From positions 1 through 64,000 of the forward strand of contig JAOAHZ010000007.1 in the NCBI GenBank assembly GCA_026414975.1: a stretch of 64,000 nucleotides of DNA. The letters run 5' to 3'. The notes beneath the pieces are model-generated. The model was given only the letters and a program-made list of their open reading frames with translations, was not told where the DNA came from and made no database searches. Of this stretch, positions 55,019 to 64,000 are shown piece after piece. Numbering within the stretch: the first letter of the stretch is position 1; each line of letters begins with the position of its first letter. Position numbers and translations under genes: made by a program. This DNA is from Bacteroidia bacterium (GTDB taxonomy: Bacteria; Bacteroidota; Bacteroidia; SpSt-205).

Positions 55019-56026
55019 TTACTTCGTCAAATGGGCTTTATAGGCGGAGACATCCATGCCGAGCTTGAGGTTGAGGCGGGCAAGATAGGCTTCTATCTTC
55101 TCCACACTCTCCCGACCTATGCCTCGAAAGTGCTCTAAGTCCTTCGGCTGAAGCTGAACTAAATCTATGAGTCGCGTGATCCCCTGGCTCTTGAGTGAGT
55201 TGAACCCTGTTGCTGTAAGGCCAAGCTCAGCATCTTCTATAGGGGTCAGAAGGACTTTAAGTAGGTCTTTGGATTTTTCCTTGGAGTCCATCGCCACAGA
55301 TTTGGAAGGGGTTAGCTCTGACGGGCGCCCCAGTAGACGAACAAAGTGCTCTATTAGAATGTCCGTGGCCGCATGAAGCGACTCACGAGGGGTGATATTG
55401 CCTTTAGTCTCTATCTCCAAGGTAAGCTGTTCATAATCCGCCCGCTCACGATACAGAATCGTCTCCACCCGCGGCACGACCCGTAAAACCGGCGAGAAAC
55501 TGGTATCCAGAACAATCTCATGCAGGTCTATTTTCCCCCGAAGTAAGGCTTTATTTTCTTCAGCCAGCCGATACCCGCGTCCTTTCGCTATGAGCATCTC
55601 CATCTGTACGACGGCGGAGCGGTCTAAGTTCATGATCACAAGGTCAGGATTAGCCACCTCGTAGGCAGGCGCCTGCTCGGCTAAATCACCAGCGGTGAAG
55701 ACTTCTTTATTCCGAATCTCTATAAAGAGCCGATCAGGAGCGTCGTCCGTATTCGGACGCAAAGCCACCTTTTTGAGATTCAGAACAATATCTACCACAT
55801 CTTCCATGACCCCTTCAATCGCACTGAACTCATGATAAACATTCGGGATTTTGAGAGTAGCGATGGCATACCCCTCTATAGAAGAAAGAAGAACCCGGCG
55901 CAGGGCGTTTCCAACCGTAATCCCATAACCTGGCTCCAAGGGGCGGAAAACATAGCGTCCGAAGTAACGGCTCTCTTCAACGACTTCAAAACTCTCGGGT
56001 AGAACTAAGGGTGCTGTCAGCTGCAT
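55019..56026 (-). CDS. rpoA: RNA polymerase subunit alpha
   Basis: 335-residue subunit that nucleates RNA polymerase assembly. The N-terminal domain has GYGITVGNALRRVLLSSIEG and the dimerisation/assembly segments. A linker near 245 leads to the C-terminal domain (AELGLTATGFNSLKSQGI, FRGIGRESVEKIEAYLARL), which contacts promoter DNA and activators. It sits between rpsD and rplQ, the usual place. Confidence 0.97.
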   Translation of the reverse strand: MQLTAPLVLPESFEVVEESRYFGRYVFRPLEPGYGITVGNALRRVLLSSIEGYAIATLKIPNVYHEFSAIEGVMEDVVDIVLNLKKVALRPNTDDAPDRLFIEIRNKEVFTAGDLAEQAPAYEVANPDLVIMNLDRSAVVQMEMLIAKGRGYRLAEENKALLRGKIDLHEIVLDTSFSPVLRVVPRVETILYRERADYEQLTLEIETKGNITPRESLHAATDILIEHFVRLLGRPSELTPSKSVAMDSKEKSKDLLKVLLTPIEDAELGLTATGFNSLKSQGITRLIDLVQLQPKDLEHFRGIGRESVEKIEAYLARLNLKLGMDVSAYKAHLTK

Positions 56027-56033
56027 AGTCTAT

Positions 56034-56639
56034 CTATTTGGAGTATAGCTCAACGATTAGACGCTCTTGAATGTTTTCAGGAATCTCAGCTCGGGACGGA
56101 ATGTAGAGAAAGGTTCCAGCAAACTCAGCCTTGCGGACTTCTATCCAAGGATATTTAGACCGGCTCGCCTCAAAGGTCTTCTGGAACTCACTCACTTGAC
56201 GAGCTTTCGGCGTGAGGGAGATAACATCCCCTGCTGAGACGAGATAGGATGGGATATTGACGGGCTTGCCGTTTACCAGAATGTGTCCGTGGGAGACGAG
56301 CTGACGAGCGCTCGGGCGAGTACGGGCAAAGCCTATTCGGTACACAACATTGTCCAGGCGACGCTCCAAAAGCTGAAGGAGATTTTCTCCCGTATTACCT
56401 TTCATACGAGAAGCCTTCTCAAAGAACCGGCGGAACTGACGCTCTAATACGCCATAGATAGCCTTGGCTTTTTGCTTCTCCATGAGCTGGCGACCATACT
56501 CGCTGAGCTTACTCCCGCGCTTGAAGCGTCCATGAATGCCCGGAGGATAGTTCTTACGACTCAATACACGCGAGGAGCCAAATATCGGCTCGCCAAAGCG
56601 TCGTGAAATACGAAGCCGAGGTCCAGTGTATCGGGCCAT
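56034..56639 (-). CDS. rpsD: 30S ribosomal protein uS4
   Basis: 201-residue primary 16S rRNA-binding protein. The start [20 protein letters not shown] and the S4 domain [20 protein letters not shown] are clear. It has no cysteines in the N-terminal region, so it is the zinc-independent form. It lies 2 nt after rpsK and 7 nt before rpoA. Confidence 0.97.
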   Translation of the reverse strand: MARYTGPRLRISRRFGEPIFGSSRVLSRKNYPPGIHGRFKRGSKLSEYGRQLMEKQKAKAIYGVLERQFRRFFEKASRMKGNTGENLLQLLERRLDNVVYRIGFARTRPSARQLVSHGHILVNGKPVNIPSYLVSAGDVISLTPKARQVSEFQKTFEASRSKYPWIEVRKAEFAGTFLYIPSRAEIPENIQERLIVELYSK

Positions 56640-56641
56640 GG

Positions 56642-57034
56642 CTAGACTCGTCTGGGTTTAGGAGGACGGCAGCCGTTATGAGGAATCGGCGTAATATCCC
56701 TAATACTGCGCACATGGATGCCCGTGCTCTCTATAGCGAGGAGAGCCGCTTCTCGTCCTGAGCCTGTACCCTTGAGGTAGGCATCCACCGTTCGCAGACC
56801 TGCCTCGTAGGCGACCTTCGCTGCGTCCAGCGCTGCAATCTGCCCAGCATAGGGCGTGTTCTTCTTTGAGCCGCGAAAGCCTGACTTGCCTGCGGAACTC
56901 CAAGCGATAACATTGCCAGCCGCATCAGTAAAAGTGATGATAATGTTGTTGAAGGTCGCTTGGATATAGACCCGTCCTTCTGGTGCGACCTTGATTTTCT
57001 TGCGTGACCTGCCCTTCTTTTCTGGAGAAGTCAT
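56642..57034 (-). CDS. rpsK: 30S ribosomal protein uS11
   Basis: 130-residue protein of the 30S platform. Family signatures: [40 protein letters not shown] and the end [12 protein letters not shown]. It follows rpsM by 6 nt. Confidence 0.97.
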   Translation of the reverse strand: MTSPEKKGRSRKKIKVAPEGRVYIQATFNNIIITFTDAAGNVIAWSSAGKSGFRGSKKNTPYAGQIAALDAAKVAYEAGLRTVDAYLKGTGSGREAALLAIESTGIHVRSIRDITPIPHNGCRPPKPRRV

Positions 57035-57040
57035 ATCGTT

Positions 57041-57421
57041 TTACTTCTTAGGTGCTTTCTTTTTGCCTGCCACAGTCTTTCGCTTGCCTTTGCGCGTTCG
57101 GGCATTCGTACGCGTACGCTGCCCTCGCACAGGCAAGCCCAGCTTGTGGCGCATTCCTCTGTACGAGCCGATCTCTATCAGCCGGCGGATGTTCATCTGC
57201 ACCTCAGCTCGCAACTGCCCCTCTACGGTATAACCCTGCTCGATCACAGAGCGAATACGGCCGATTTCTTCCTCGCTCCATTCAGACACTCGCTTATGGG
57301 GGTCCACCTGAGCTTGGACTAATACATCCCATGCGTTGCTACGCCCAATCCCATAGATATACCGCAGCGCTACGAACCCAACCTTATTTCTAGGCAAATC
57401 TACTCCTGCAATCCGAGCCAT
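57041..57421 (-). CDS. rpsM: 30S ribosomal protein uS13
   Basis: 126-residue protein at the top of the 30S head, contacting P-site tRNA and uL5. The start [13 protein letters not shown] and the segment [20 protein letters not shown] are typical. The tail is Lys-rich. It begins 1 nt after the stop of rpmJ. Confidence 0.97.
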   Translation of the reverse strand: MARIAGVDLPRNKVGFVALRYIYGIGRSNAWDVLVQAQVDPHKRVSEWSEEEIGRIRSVIEQGYTVEGQLRAEVQMNIRRLIEIGSYRGMRHKLGLPVRGQRTRTNARTRKGKRKTVAGKKKAPKK

Positions 57422-57422
57422 A

Positions 57423-57539
57423 TTAGCCTTGTCGCTGTTTGAGCTTAGGATTCTTCTTGTTGATAATGTAAATGCGCCCTTTGCGACGGACGACGATGCA
57501 GTCAGCGCTGCGTTTGCGAACCGATGCTTTGACCTTCAT
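57423..57539 (-). CDS. rpmJ: 50S ribosomal protein bL36, zinc-independent form
   Basis: 38-residue ribosomal protein, shorter than a simple ORF length cut-off. It begins [20 protein letters not shown] and ends [12 protein letters not shown]. Only one Cys is present (Cys14), so the CxxC...C..H zinc site of the other form is lost. It lies between infA and rpsM, its usual place. Confidence 0.95.
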   Translation of the reverse strand: MKVKASVRKRSADCIVVRRKGRIYIINKKNPKLKQRQG

Positions 57540-57546
57540 AGGCGTA

Positions 57547-57765
57547 TCATTTATAGCGGTAGATTATACGTCCTTTGGTGAGGTCGTAGGGAGAGATTTC
57601 CACCGTAACCTTGTCTCCCGGAAAGATTCGGATGAAATGTTTGCGCATCTTTCCAGATATGTGGGCTAATATGAGGTGCCCATTTTCAAGGCGCACGCGG
57701 AACATAGCGTTAGGGAGGGATTCTTCTATTGTGCCATCTAACCGAATGAAGTCCTCCTTAGACAT
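57547..57765 (-). CDS. infA: Translation initiation factor IF-1
   Basis: 72-residue OB-fold protein that binds the 30S A site during initiation. I use the ATG at 57765 ([20 protein letters not shown]), the standard IF-1 start; the frame upstream of it lies inside map. The core [20 protein letters not shown] and the end GRIIYRYK are typical. It overlaps map by 8 nt. Confidence 0.97.
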   Translation of the reverse strand: MSKEDFIRLDGTIEESLPNAMFRVRLENGHLILAHISGKMRKHFIRIFPGDKVTVEISPYDLTKGRIIYRYK

Positions 57766-58567
57766 GGACAAGGGCTTTTTTGATAGGCTCAAAGGAGGTA
57801 AGGACCTGAGGGGAACCTCGCCGTACGACAACGGTATGTTCAAAGTGAGCAGCTAGAGAGCCATCTTTTGTCTGGACAGACCACCCGTCGGGACCACGAG
57901 TAATCCGTCGCGAGCCGATGTGAACCATCGGCTCAATAGCAATCACAAGATTTTCAGGAAGCCGAACGCCTTTACCTGGCTTCCCCACATTAGGCACATC
58001 TGGTGGCATATGCATAGCCTCTCCGACGCCGTGTCCTGTAAGCTGTTCTGAGACGGCAAAGTTATAGCTTTTCACAAACTCTGAGATGGCGTAGCCAATA
58101 TCCCCGGTGTAGGCTCCAGCTTTGGCTTGGGCGATGCCGCGCCAGAGGGCTTCATGCGTAACCTGAAGCAGCCGAGCCGCTTGGGGCGAGACAGCTCCTA
58201 TGGCGAAAGTGTAAGCCATATCGGCATGGAACCCCTCCAAACGTACCCCACAATCAATCGTAAGAATCTGACCCGATGTCAAATAGCGATGAGGAGAAGG
58301 AAGACCATGGACTACCTCCTCGTTGATGGAAACACACAAGGTGTACGGGTAAGATTCCTCTTCAAAGGGGGGCTGATAACCCTTAAAAGCCGGCTCGGCT
58401 CCTTCTCGACGGATAAAGTCTTCGGCTATCTCATCCAGCTCAGCTGTAGAAATGCCGGGCGTAAGGTGGGGGACTAAATATCCAAAGAGTCGGCTCAAAA
58501 TGTCAGCGGCAGCAGCTATAATCCGTATCTGCTCTTCACTATAAATGGGCCAGCCCTCGTATTTCAT
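57758..58567 (-). CDS. map: Methionine aminopeptidase, type I
   Basis: Cytoplasmic metalloenzyme that removes the initiator Met from nascent chains, 269 residues. The five metal ligands are visible: Asp in [18 protein letters not shown] (two), His in [12 protein letters not shown], Glu in AIEPMVH and Glu in HFEHTVVV. Its place between secY and infA is the usual one in this operon. The C-terminal end extends some 10 residues past the usual VLT. Confidence 0.96.
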   Translation of the reverse strand: MKYEGWPIYSEEQIRIIAAAADILSRLFGYLVPHLTPGISTAELDEIAEDFIRREGAEPAFKGYQPPFEEESYPYTLCVSINEEVVHGLPSPHRYLTSGQILTIDCGVRLEGFHADMAYTFAIGAVSPQAARLLQVTHEALWRGIAQAKAGAYTGDIGYAISEFVKSYNFAVSEQLTGHGVGEAMHMPPDVPNVGKPGKGVRLPENLVIAIEPMVHIGSRRITRGPDGWSVQTKDGSLAAHFEHTVVVRRGSPQVLTSFEPIKKALVHV

Positions 58568-59904
58568 AGAGCTGGTGCGGTTACGCTTCGACCCCGAATC
58601 CGCCCCGTTTTCATGAGCCCCTCATAATGACGCATCAACAGAAAGCTCTCCACTTGTTGGAGGGTGTCCAGCACGACCCCTATCATGATGAGAATGGTCG
58701 TCCCTCCAAAAAACTGGGCGAACTGATTAGACACCCCAGCCAAACGCACAAAAGCGGGTAGAATAGCAACCGCCGCTAAGGCAAGTGCCCCAGGAAGGGT
58801 AATGCGAGTCAGTACAGTATCTATATAATCGGCTGTAGGCTTACCCGGCTTGATGCCCGGAATATAGCCCCCAGCCCGTTTGAGCTGCTCAGCAATATCG
58901 CGAGGATTTATGGCTATGGCCGTATAGAAGTAGGTGAAGAGAACTATCAGCAAGACGAAGAAGAAGTTGTAAGCAAAGCTGGTATAATCGGCAAACCAGC
59001 TACCCGTGGAGAGCCAGAAGTCACTTTCGGGGAAGTATTGCGCAATAGTCGCAGGCAAAAACATGATGGATTGGGCAAAGATGATAGGCATGACGCCGGC
59101 AGAAGTGAGCTTGAGGGGGATATGACTGGTGGAAGAAATACCCCCTAAGCCCATGGGATAGCGCCCCCCAGCCATTTGACGGGCATAATGCACGGGAATC
59201 TTACGGACCGACTGCTGAAGCAGGACCACCGCCCCGATTACCACCATAAGCGCCAACACCTCTATGTAAAAGACCATCGGAGGATTAGAGGTGGCTTCAT
59301 TCAAGAGTGCAGGAGGCAGCTCAGCTACGATGCCTATGGCAATAATGAGGGAGCTGCCATTCCCGAGACCTTTGTCGGTAATCTTGTCTGCCATCCAGAC
59401 GAGAAACATAGTCCCTGCCAGCATGCATAAAAGCGAAGTGATCGTGAAAGTGGTAGGGGACATAGTAATGGCAGCAGCATATTGAGTGCGAAGATTGACC
59501 AAGTAGCCCGTACCTTGAACCAAAACAACTCCAACGGTGAGGAGCTTGGTGTACTGATTAAGGCGACGGGTACCACTCTCGCCCTCTTTCTGAAGTTTCT
59601 GAAGAGAAGGCACAGCGGTAGCCAAAAGCTGAATGATGATAGAGGCGGAAATATAAGGCATGATTCCCAGAGCTAAGATGGCCCCCCGAGAGAAAGCCCC
59701 TCCGACAAAAGCGTTGAGCATGCCCAAAATACCCATCCCCTGCGTACGGGCAAACTCCTCGGATAGAACTTGGGAATCTATGCCCGGCAGAATGATGAAA
59801 GAGGCAGCCCGGTAGATAGCCAAAAGAAACAGCGTAAATAAAATCCGCTCCCGCAGCTCAGGGACACTGAATATATTCCGAAGGGTCTGAATGAGCCCTT
59901 TCAT
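58564..59904 (-). CDS. secY: Preprotein translocase subunit SecY
   Basis: 446-residue channel subunit of the Sec translocon with about ten membrane segments. Recognisable segments: LPGIDSQVLSEEFARTQ, LNAFVGGAFSRGAILALGIM with the plug region, MPYISASIIIQLLATAVPSL and the cytoplasmic loop near RYPMGLGGISSTSHIPLKL. It exports proteins to the periplasm, the step before the T9SS. It overlaps map and rplO by 4 nt each. Confidence 0.96.
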   Translation of the reverse strand: MKGLIQTLRNIFSVPELRERILFTLFLLAIYRAASFIILPGIDSQVLSEEFARTQGMGILGMLNAFVGGAFSRGAILALGIMPYISASIIIQLLATAVPSLQKLQKEGESGTRRLNQYTKLLTVGVVLVQGTGYLVNLRTQYAAAITMSPTTFTITSLLCMLAGTMFLVWMADKITDKGLGNGSSLIIAIGIVAELPPALLNEATSNPPMVFYIEVLALMVVIGAVVLLQQSVRKIPVHYARQMAGGRYPMGLGGISSTSHIPLKLTSAGVMPIIFAQSIMFLPATIAQYFPESDFWLSTGSWFADYTSFAYNFFFVLLIVLFTYFYTAIAINPRDIAEQLKRAGGYIPGIKPGKPTADYIDTVLTRITLPGALALAAVAILPAFVRLAGVSNQFAQFFGGTTILIMIGVVLDTLQQVESFLLMRHYEGLMKTGRIRGRSVTAPAL

Positions 59905-60362
59905 ACAGATAAAGATACGACCTTTCCACCGACCTTTTCTATAGCAGCTTGGGCGGCAGCACTAACTTTATGAACCCGCAGGGTAATGGGTCGGGAAAGC
60001 TGCCCCCGAGCTAAAACTTTTATAGGCATACCCCGACGCACATAACCCTGCTCGTAAAGCCAATCTGGAGTGAGTTCTGTAAGGTCTGGATGTGCTTCCA
60101 ATAGGGCCGATATACGATCCAAGTTGAGGGGAAAGTATTCTACGCGGAAGGGGCTACGAAAGCCGAACTTCGGGATGCGACGCTGATAGGGCATTTGCCC
60201 ACCCTCAAAGCCTCGCTTCAGCCGATAACCAGAGCGCGACTTATCCCCTTTGTGGCCTCGAGTAGACGTGCCGCCATGACCGCTACCTTCCCCTCGGCCG
60301 ATACGCTTTTCTTTATGAGTAGAGCCGGGAGCAGGCTTGAGATTGTGTAGGATATGGCTCAT
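59901..60362 (-). CDS. rplO: 50S ribosomal protein uL15
   Basis: 153-residue large-subunit protein. The Gly-rich start KRIGRGEGSGHGGTSTRGHK and GFEGGQMPYQRRIPKFGF are diagnostic. The C-terminal half has the globular domain (ITLRVHKVSAAAQAAIEKVG). It overlaps secY and rpmD by 4 nt. Confidence 0.97.
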   Translation of the reverse strand: MSHILHNLKPAPGSTHKEKRIGRGEGSGHGGTSTRGHKGDKSRSGYRLKRGFEGGQMPYQRRIPKFGFRSPFRVEYFPLNLDRISALLEAHPDLTELTPDWLYEQGYVRRGMPIKVLARGQLSRPITLRVHKVSAAAQAAIEKVGGKVVSLSV

Positions 60363-60556
60363 GACACAGGCTCTATTTTTTCTATCTTGACGAGGTGGCT
60401 TACAGTTCTAAGCATACCGATAAGGGCGGGGTTGAGCTCTATTTCCACGGTATGCAAGCGGCGGCGCAGGCCAAGAGCCCGCAGCGTAGCTTTCTGCCGG
60501 CGAGGGCAGTCTATACTACTGCGCACCTGTGTTACTCGTACCCGAATGGGCTTCAT
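60359..60556 (-). CDS. rpmD: 50S ribosomal protein uL30
   Basis: 65-residue protein. I use ATG 60556 ([19 protein letters not shown]), since uL30 proteins are normally 58-65 residues; ATG 60565 and 60589 are alternatives. The family core [20 protein letters not shown] is clear. Its start overlaps the end of rpsE by about 40 nt, which is unusual for a ribosomal gene. Confidence 0.9.
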   Translation of the reverse strand: MKPIRVRVTQVRSSIDCPRRQKATLRALGLRRRLHTVEIELNPALIGMLRTVSHLVKIEKIEPVS

Positions 60557-61067
60557 AGACTCCATGAAAAACTTTTTGTAGGGATACATGACGGCGCTGG
60601 GCGATGGATGCAGCGTCCTCTAAATCCATGAGGGCCTTGAAAGTAGCTCGGACGACATTATGTGGATTAGAGGAGCCTATCACCTTGGCCAGAACGTCCT
60701 GCACGCCTAAAACCTCCAAAACAGCGCGCACAGCTCCACCAGCGATAAGACCTGTACCAGGTGCCGCTGGACGAAGGATAAGGCGAGTGGCTTCATACTT
60801 AACAGATACCATATGGGGTATGGTTGTGCGCCGCAGGGGGATACGGTACAGGTTCTTTTTAGCTGCCTCTACTCCCTTAGCGATAGCGACATTAGCTTCA
60901 GCGGCTTTGCCTAACCCAAAGCCCACCACCCCCTGCCGATCGCCTACGACAACCAACGCCGCAAACCCAAACCGACGACCTCCCTTAACGACCTTGGAAG
61001 TTCGATTGAGCCAGACCAGGCGATCTTCCAAAGCCAGGGCTTCCTTAGAGACGACTCGCTTAGCCAT
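60516..61067 (-). CDS. rpsE: 30S ribosomal protein uS5
   Basis: 183-residue protein with the double-stranded RNA-binding-like domain ([20 protein letters not shown]) and the fold [20 protein letters not shown], followed by [19 protein letters not shown] use the ATG at 61067 ([13 protein letters not shown]) because the longer frame to 61154 runs through rplR. It contributes to decoding accuracy in the 30S subunit. Confidence 0.95.
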   Translation of the reverse strand: MAKRVVSKEALALEDRLVWLNRTSKVVKGGRRFGFAALVVVGDRQGVVGFGLGKAAEANVAIAKGVEAAKKNLYRIPLRRTTIPHMVSVKYEATRLILRPAAPGTGLIAGGAVRAVLEVLGVQDVLAKVIGSSNPHNVVRATFKALMDLEDAASIAQRRHVSLQKVFHGVYEAHSGTSNTGAQ

Positions 61068-61074
61068 ATCGGAT

Positions 61075-61434
61075 TTAGAAGATAAGTCCACCTTCTCGGG
61101 CTCCCTCTGCAAGCGCCCGAACGTTGCCGTGATACTTGTATCCGTTGCGATCAAAAACCACCTTCTCTATCCCAGCGGCTTTAGCGCGCTCAGCGAGCTT
61201 TAGACCAACCAACCGACTGCGCTCAATGGGACGAGCTGCACCTGATTGAATATCTGCTTCACGGGAACTTGCCGAGGCGAGGGTAACGCCCCGTGTATCA
61301 TCTATAAGCTGGGCATACATATACCGATTACTTCGGAAAACCGATAGGCGCGGACGCTCGGGCGTACCGAAGACTTTTTTTCGGATTCGCCGCTTGACGC
61401 GCAATCGGTGGTGACGCTTGACCTTCACCTGCAT
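61075..61434 (-). CDS. rplR: 50S ribosomal protein uL18
   Basis: 119-residue 5S rRNA-binding protein. The basic N-terminus and the segment [20 protein letters not shown] are typical, as is the end [21 protein letters not shown]. It lies 7 nt from each neighbour. Confidence 0.97.
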   Translation of the reverse strand: MQVKVKRHHRLRVKRRIRKKVFGTPERPRLSVFRSNRYMYAQLIDDTRGVTLASASSREADIQSGAARPIERSRLVGLKLAERAKAAGIEKVVFDRNGYKYHGNVRALAEGAREGGLIF

Positions 61435-61441
61435 GGTCTAT

Positions 61442-62005
61442 CTACTTTTTGCCTTTACCTTTCGCTTTTCCAGCCTTAAGTCTAATCACTTCGTCAGCGT
61501 AGCGGATACCTTTGCCCTTATAGGGGTCGGGAGGGCGTAGATTTCGCAGCATCGCCGCTACTTGTCCGACGAGCTGCTTGTCAGCGCCATCCAGTACGAT
61601 ACGCAGGTTCTGCCCCCGCTCTTGTACCACTTGAGCCTTAACCCCCTGAGGCAACACAAAGGCTATATCGTGCGAATAGCCCAGAGTTAGCAGGAGTACA
61701 TCTCCGCCTTTGAGTTCTGCCTTATATCCAATACCCACGATTTCTAAAACCTTTTGGAAGCCTTGCGAGACTCCTATAACGGCGTTTTGAATAAGCGCCC
61801 GATAGGTTCCGTGAAGAGCCCGGTCCCGCTTTTCGTCGGAGGGCCGATGTAAAATGAGATGATTGGGGTCCTGCTGGACCGAAAAGCCTTCGGGAAGGTG
61901 CAGAGTATGCGTGCCTTTGGGTCCCTGCAAGGTCAGAACAGGAGCCTGCCAGGAAACTCGGAGCCCCGTAGGAATAGGAATGGGCTTTTTTCCAACGCGA
62001 GACAT
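61442..62005 (-). CDS. rplF: 50S ribosomal protein uL6
   Basis: 187-residue protein near the factor-binding site. The start MSRVGKKPIPIPTGLRVSW and the C-terminal motif RPPDPYKGKGIRYADEVIRL are diagnostic. The tail KAGKAKGKGKK is basic. Confidence 0.97.
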   Translation of the reverse strand: MSRVGKKPIPIPTGLRVSWQAPVLTLQGPKGTHTLHLPEGFSVQQDPNHLILHRPSDEKRDRALHGTYRALIQNAVIGVSQGFQKVLEIVGIGYKAELKGGDVLLLTLGYSHDIAFVLPQGVKAQVVQERGQNLRIVLDGADKQLVGQVAAMLRNLRPPDPYKGKGIRYADEVIRLKAGKAKGKGKK

Positions 62006-62008
62006 ACC

Positions 62009-62398
62009 TTAGCGAACAAAACACAAAATTTCTCCCCCGACTCGGAGACGACGAGCCTCCTTATCGGTCATAATCCCTTTGGAAGTAGAGATAATCGCTA
62101 CGCCAAGTCCATTCGCTACTTCAGGCAAAGCGACAGCGGAGCTGTACAAGCGGCGGCCCGGCTTGCTTACCCGTATAATTTCCCGTAAAGCGGGGGTTTG
62201 ACGAGGTCCATAACGCAGAAGCACGCGTAAAAACCGCTTGGGGCCCTCCTCAATGACTTGATAGTCCTCAATATAACCTTGCTCTTTGAGAATACGGGCA
62301 ATCTCCGTACGAACAAAAGAAGCCTGCACTTGAATCATGGGGTGATGAGCTTGGTAAGCGTTGCGCAGGCGAGTTAGAAAGTCTCCTATGGTATCCAT
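62009..62398 (-). CDS. rpsH: 30S ribosomal protein uS8
   Basis: 129-residue 16S rRNA-binding protein. I use ATG 62398 (MDTIGDFLTRLRNAYQAHH), the standard uS8 start; an in-frame start at 62410 would overlap rpsN. The C-terminal GLGVAIISTSKGIMTDKEAR is diagnostic. Confidence 0.96.
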   Translation of the reverse strand: MDTIGDFLTRLRNAYQAHHPMIQVQASFVRTEIARILKEQGYIEDYQVIEEGPKRFLRVLLRYGPRQTPALREIIRVSKPGRRLYSSAVALPEVANGLGVAIISTSKGIMTDKEARRLRVGGEILCFVR

Positions 62399-62403
62399 AA
62401 ACC

Positions 62404-62673
62404 TTACCAACTGGCTTTGGTCATGCCTGGTATTTTACCTTCTAAGGCAAGTTCACGCAGCTTAATCCTACACAGCCCGAAAGCTCGGTAGTTGCCTCTA
62501 GGACGGCCGGTGAGCTGACAGCGAAATCGCAAACGCACAGGTGAAGAGTTTCTCGGTAGGAGAGCCAGCTCCTCCCAGCGTCCCTCTTTTTTCAAGCGTA
62601 CTCGCTTTGGAGCGTACTTCTGATAGAGCTTCCATCGCTTACGCTCCCGAGCTATTACCGCATCTGTCGCCAT
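62404..62673 (-). CDS. rpsN: 30S ribosomal protein uS14, zinc-independent form
   Basis: 89-residue protein. It is the long form without CxxC zinc motifs. The segment [20 protein letters not shown] and the end [11 protein letters not shown] are diagnostic. Confidence 0.97.
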   Translation of the reverse strand: MATDAVIARERKRWKLYQKYAPKRVRLKKEGRWEELALLPRNSSPVRLRFRCQLTGRPRGNYRAFGLCRIKLRELALEGKIPGMTKASW

Positions 62674-62676
62674 ACA

Positions 62677-63249
62677 TTATGCTTTTTTCTTAGTAGGTTC
62701 AGCTTCGCGGAAAGGCAGTCCTAAGGCCTTAAGAAGTTCATAGGCCTCTCGGTCCGTGCGAGCTGTGGTTACAAAAGTGATGTCCATACCCGCTATTTTG
62801 TAGACCTTGTCAATATCAATCTCGGGGAAAATAAGCTGCTCGCGCACACCGAGGGTGTAGTTACCCCGACCATCAAAACCCGTCGGAGAAACGCCCCTAA
62901 AATCCCTAGTACGAGGTAAGGCCACGTGTATCAGCCGCTCCATGAACTCATACATTCGTGCCCCTCTTAGCGTAACCTTCACGCCGATAGGCATTCTCTT
63001 GCGCAGCTTGAAGCCGGCCACATCTTTCCGAGAGAGGGCTATTACAGGCTTTTGACCCGTGATAAGCGCTAAATCCGACACCGCCTGTTCCAAGAGCTTT
63101 TTGTCCGAGACAGCTCCACCTACCCCTCGAGATACAACAATCTTCTCTAACCGTGGAACCTGCATCACATTTTTGTAGCCTAAGGTGGCTTGAAGATGAG
63201 GAATGACTTTCTCCTTGTAGAGCCGGTAAAGATTAGGTGTGTAGCTCAT
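62677..63249 (-). CDS. rplE: 50S ribosomal protein uL5
   Basis: 190-residue 5S rRNA-binding protein that contacts P-site tRNA. Segments: [38 protein letters not shown] and [19 protein letters not shown]. It overlaps rplX by 4 nt. Confidence 0.97.
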   Translation of the reverse strand: MSYTPNLYRLYKEKVIPHLQATLGYKNVMQVPRLEKIVVSRGVGGAVSDKKLLEQAVSDLALITGQKPVIALSRKDVAGFKLRKRMPIGVKVTLRGARMYEFMERLIHVALPRTRDFRGVSPTGFDGRGNYTLGVREQLIFPEIDIDKVYKIAGMDITFVTTARTDREAYELLKALGLPFREAEPTKKKA

Positions 63250-63614
63250 AGGACTTTACCACTTTTTTTGGCATAGCGAACCCATTTCCCATTCTCTAAG
63301 CGACGCCCGACCCGAGTGGGCTGATTAGTGGAGGGGTCTATCACTTGGAGCTTACAAACGGGGATAGGACGCTCTACTTCCACGACGCCTCCTTGAGGGT
63401 AGCGTTGGCTTTTTCGCACCCGCTTCTTTACAAGGGCTATGCCTTCCACGATAGCAAGCCCTTTCTTCGGAAAGACTCGGACAACACGGCCGGTTTTGCC
63501 CTTATCCTCCCCTGAGAGAACCTTTACCAAGTCCCCCCGCTTGATATGGAGCTTTGGGACGAATCGCTTGCGTCCTCGAAAGCCCTCAGGTAAGTTTGAC
63601 ACCTTCACGCTCAT
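63246..63614 (-). CDS. rplX: 50S ribosomal protein uL24
   Basis: 122-residue assembly-initiator protein with the KOW motif [20 protein letters not shown]. The C-terminus is a longer than usual basic tail ([20 protein letters not shown]). It overlaps rplN by 4 nt. Confidence 0.96.
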   Translation of the reverse strand: MSVKVSNLPEGFRGRKRFVPKLHIKRGDLVKVLSGEDKGKTGRVVRVFPKKGLAIVEGIALVKKRVRKSQRYPQGGVVEVERPIPVCKLQVIDPSTNQPTRVGRRLENGKWVRYAKKSGKVL

Positions 63615-63979
63615 ATGACCTCTGGCGCTAAGGAGACGATTTTCATGAAACCCTTGTCGCGTAGCTCGCGAGCCACAGGACCAAAAATCCGAGAGCCCCG
63701 AGGCTCCCCTTCGTTATTGATGATGACCGCTGCATTGTCTTCAAAACGAACATAGGTACCATTGGGTCGGCGATAAGCCCGACGGGTCCGAACAATAACC
63801 GCCTTGACGACATCCCCTTTTTTGACCATGCCGTTAGGGATGGCATCTTTGACCGAGGCTACTATGACATCCCCAAGGCCCCCGTAACGGCGGTGGCTAC
63901 CCCCTAATACTCGGATACAGAGCAGCTCACGCGCTCCCGTATTATCGGCCACGTTTAGACGAGACTCTTGCTGTATCAT
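63611..63979 (-). CDS. rplN: 50S ribosomal protein uL14
   Basis: 122-residue protein at the subunit interface. The start [20 protein letters not shown] and [20 protein letters not shown] are diagnostic. It follows the end of the putative rpsQ by 4 nt. Confidence 0.97.
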   Translation of the reverse strand: MIQQESRLNVADNTGARELLCIRVLGGSHRRYGGLGDVIVASVKDAIPNGMVKKGDVVKAVIVRTRRAYRRPNGTYVRFEDNAAVIINNEGEPRGSRIFGPVARELRDKGFMKIVSLAPEVI

Positions 63980-63983
63980 AGCT

Positions 63984-64000
63984 TTACTTAGCTTTTTGGA
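63984..64000 (-). CDS. rpsQ: End of 30S ribosomal protein uS17, cut by window edge
   Basis: Only the last four codons (QKAK and stop) fall in the window. The call rests on position: rpsQ normally precedes rplN in this operon, and uS17 proteins often end in EKA-type residues. Confidence 0.5.

Noticed and set aside
61068-61154. N-terminal extension of uS5
   Set aside because: It runs through the end of rplR and has no counterpart in uS5; ATG 61067 begins with the normal sequence.

Overview
The window comes from a member of the Bacteroidota. The evidence is gliding-motility genes gldE and gldD, type IX secretion (T9SS) components (a PorU2-like C25 peptidase and PorV), secreted proteins with T9SS type A and type B C-terminal sorting domains, the -7 promoter element TAnnTTTG in front of many genes, and signal peptides that end in Ala-Gln. 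I cannot name the genus. I see no phage, insertion sequence, CRISPR array or rRNA gene. The region reads as core chromosome, densely packed and with many overlapping genes.

Layout. 1-2000: end of a DNA methyltransferase and a surface or fibre-like protein. 2222-6460: phosphate uptake operon pstS-pstC-pstA-pstB-phoU. 6443-9739: a WbqC-like protein, a 21-bp perfect palindrome, then gldE-gldD-tatD. 9716-14387 (minus): pcm, a beta-barrel protein, hflX and a propeller protein. 14429-20086 (minus): tRNA-Ala and tRNA-Ile, gyrB, an RND efflux permease. 20213-34592 (plus): PorU2-like protein, tRNA-Gly, tRNA-Leu, an FtsX-type permease, an OmpA/PD40 protein, queF, pruA, an acetyltransferase, a 53-residue basic protein, a sugar-nucleotide oxidoreductase, a lipoprotein, a polyprenyl-phosphate sugar transferase and rpmE2. 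34899-43439: T9SS cargo on both strands around a divergent promoter, with a metallophosphoesterase and a SPOR-like protein. 43450-54157: lysS, ribBA, adk, a TPR protein, rseP, pspA, fbp, tRNA-Ser, porV and lpxB. 54495-64000 (minus): tRNA-Thr and the spc/alpha ribosomal operon from rplQ back to the end of rpsQ.

Three observations stand out. First, in 14 genes a TAnnTTTG box lies only 3-7 nt before the start codon. A transcript from such a box would start at or next to the start codon, so leaderless mRNAs may be the normal mode here. Two further genes, fbp and a 69-residue ORF, begin 1 and 4 nt after the 3' ends of tRNA-Ser and tRNA-Leu, so tRNA processing would release nearly leaderless mRNAs. 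Second, PstC carries a periplasmic insert of about 90 residues that resembles part of the PstS phosphate-binding protein encoded just upstream. Third, the 294-bp region between the WbqC-like gene and gldE holds a 45-nt perfect hairpin of unknown role.

The genes cover phosphate import, outer-membrane and surface assembly (T9SS, LpxB, GldD/E, PorV), envelope stress (PspA, RseP) and the translation core. All calls come from reading the sequence by eye. No database search was run.
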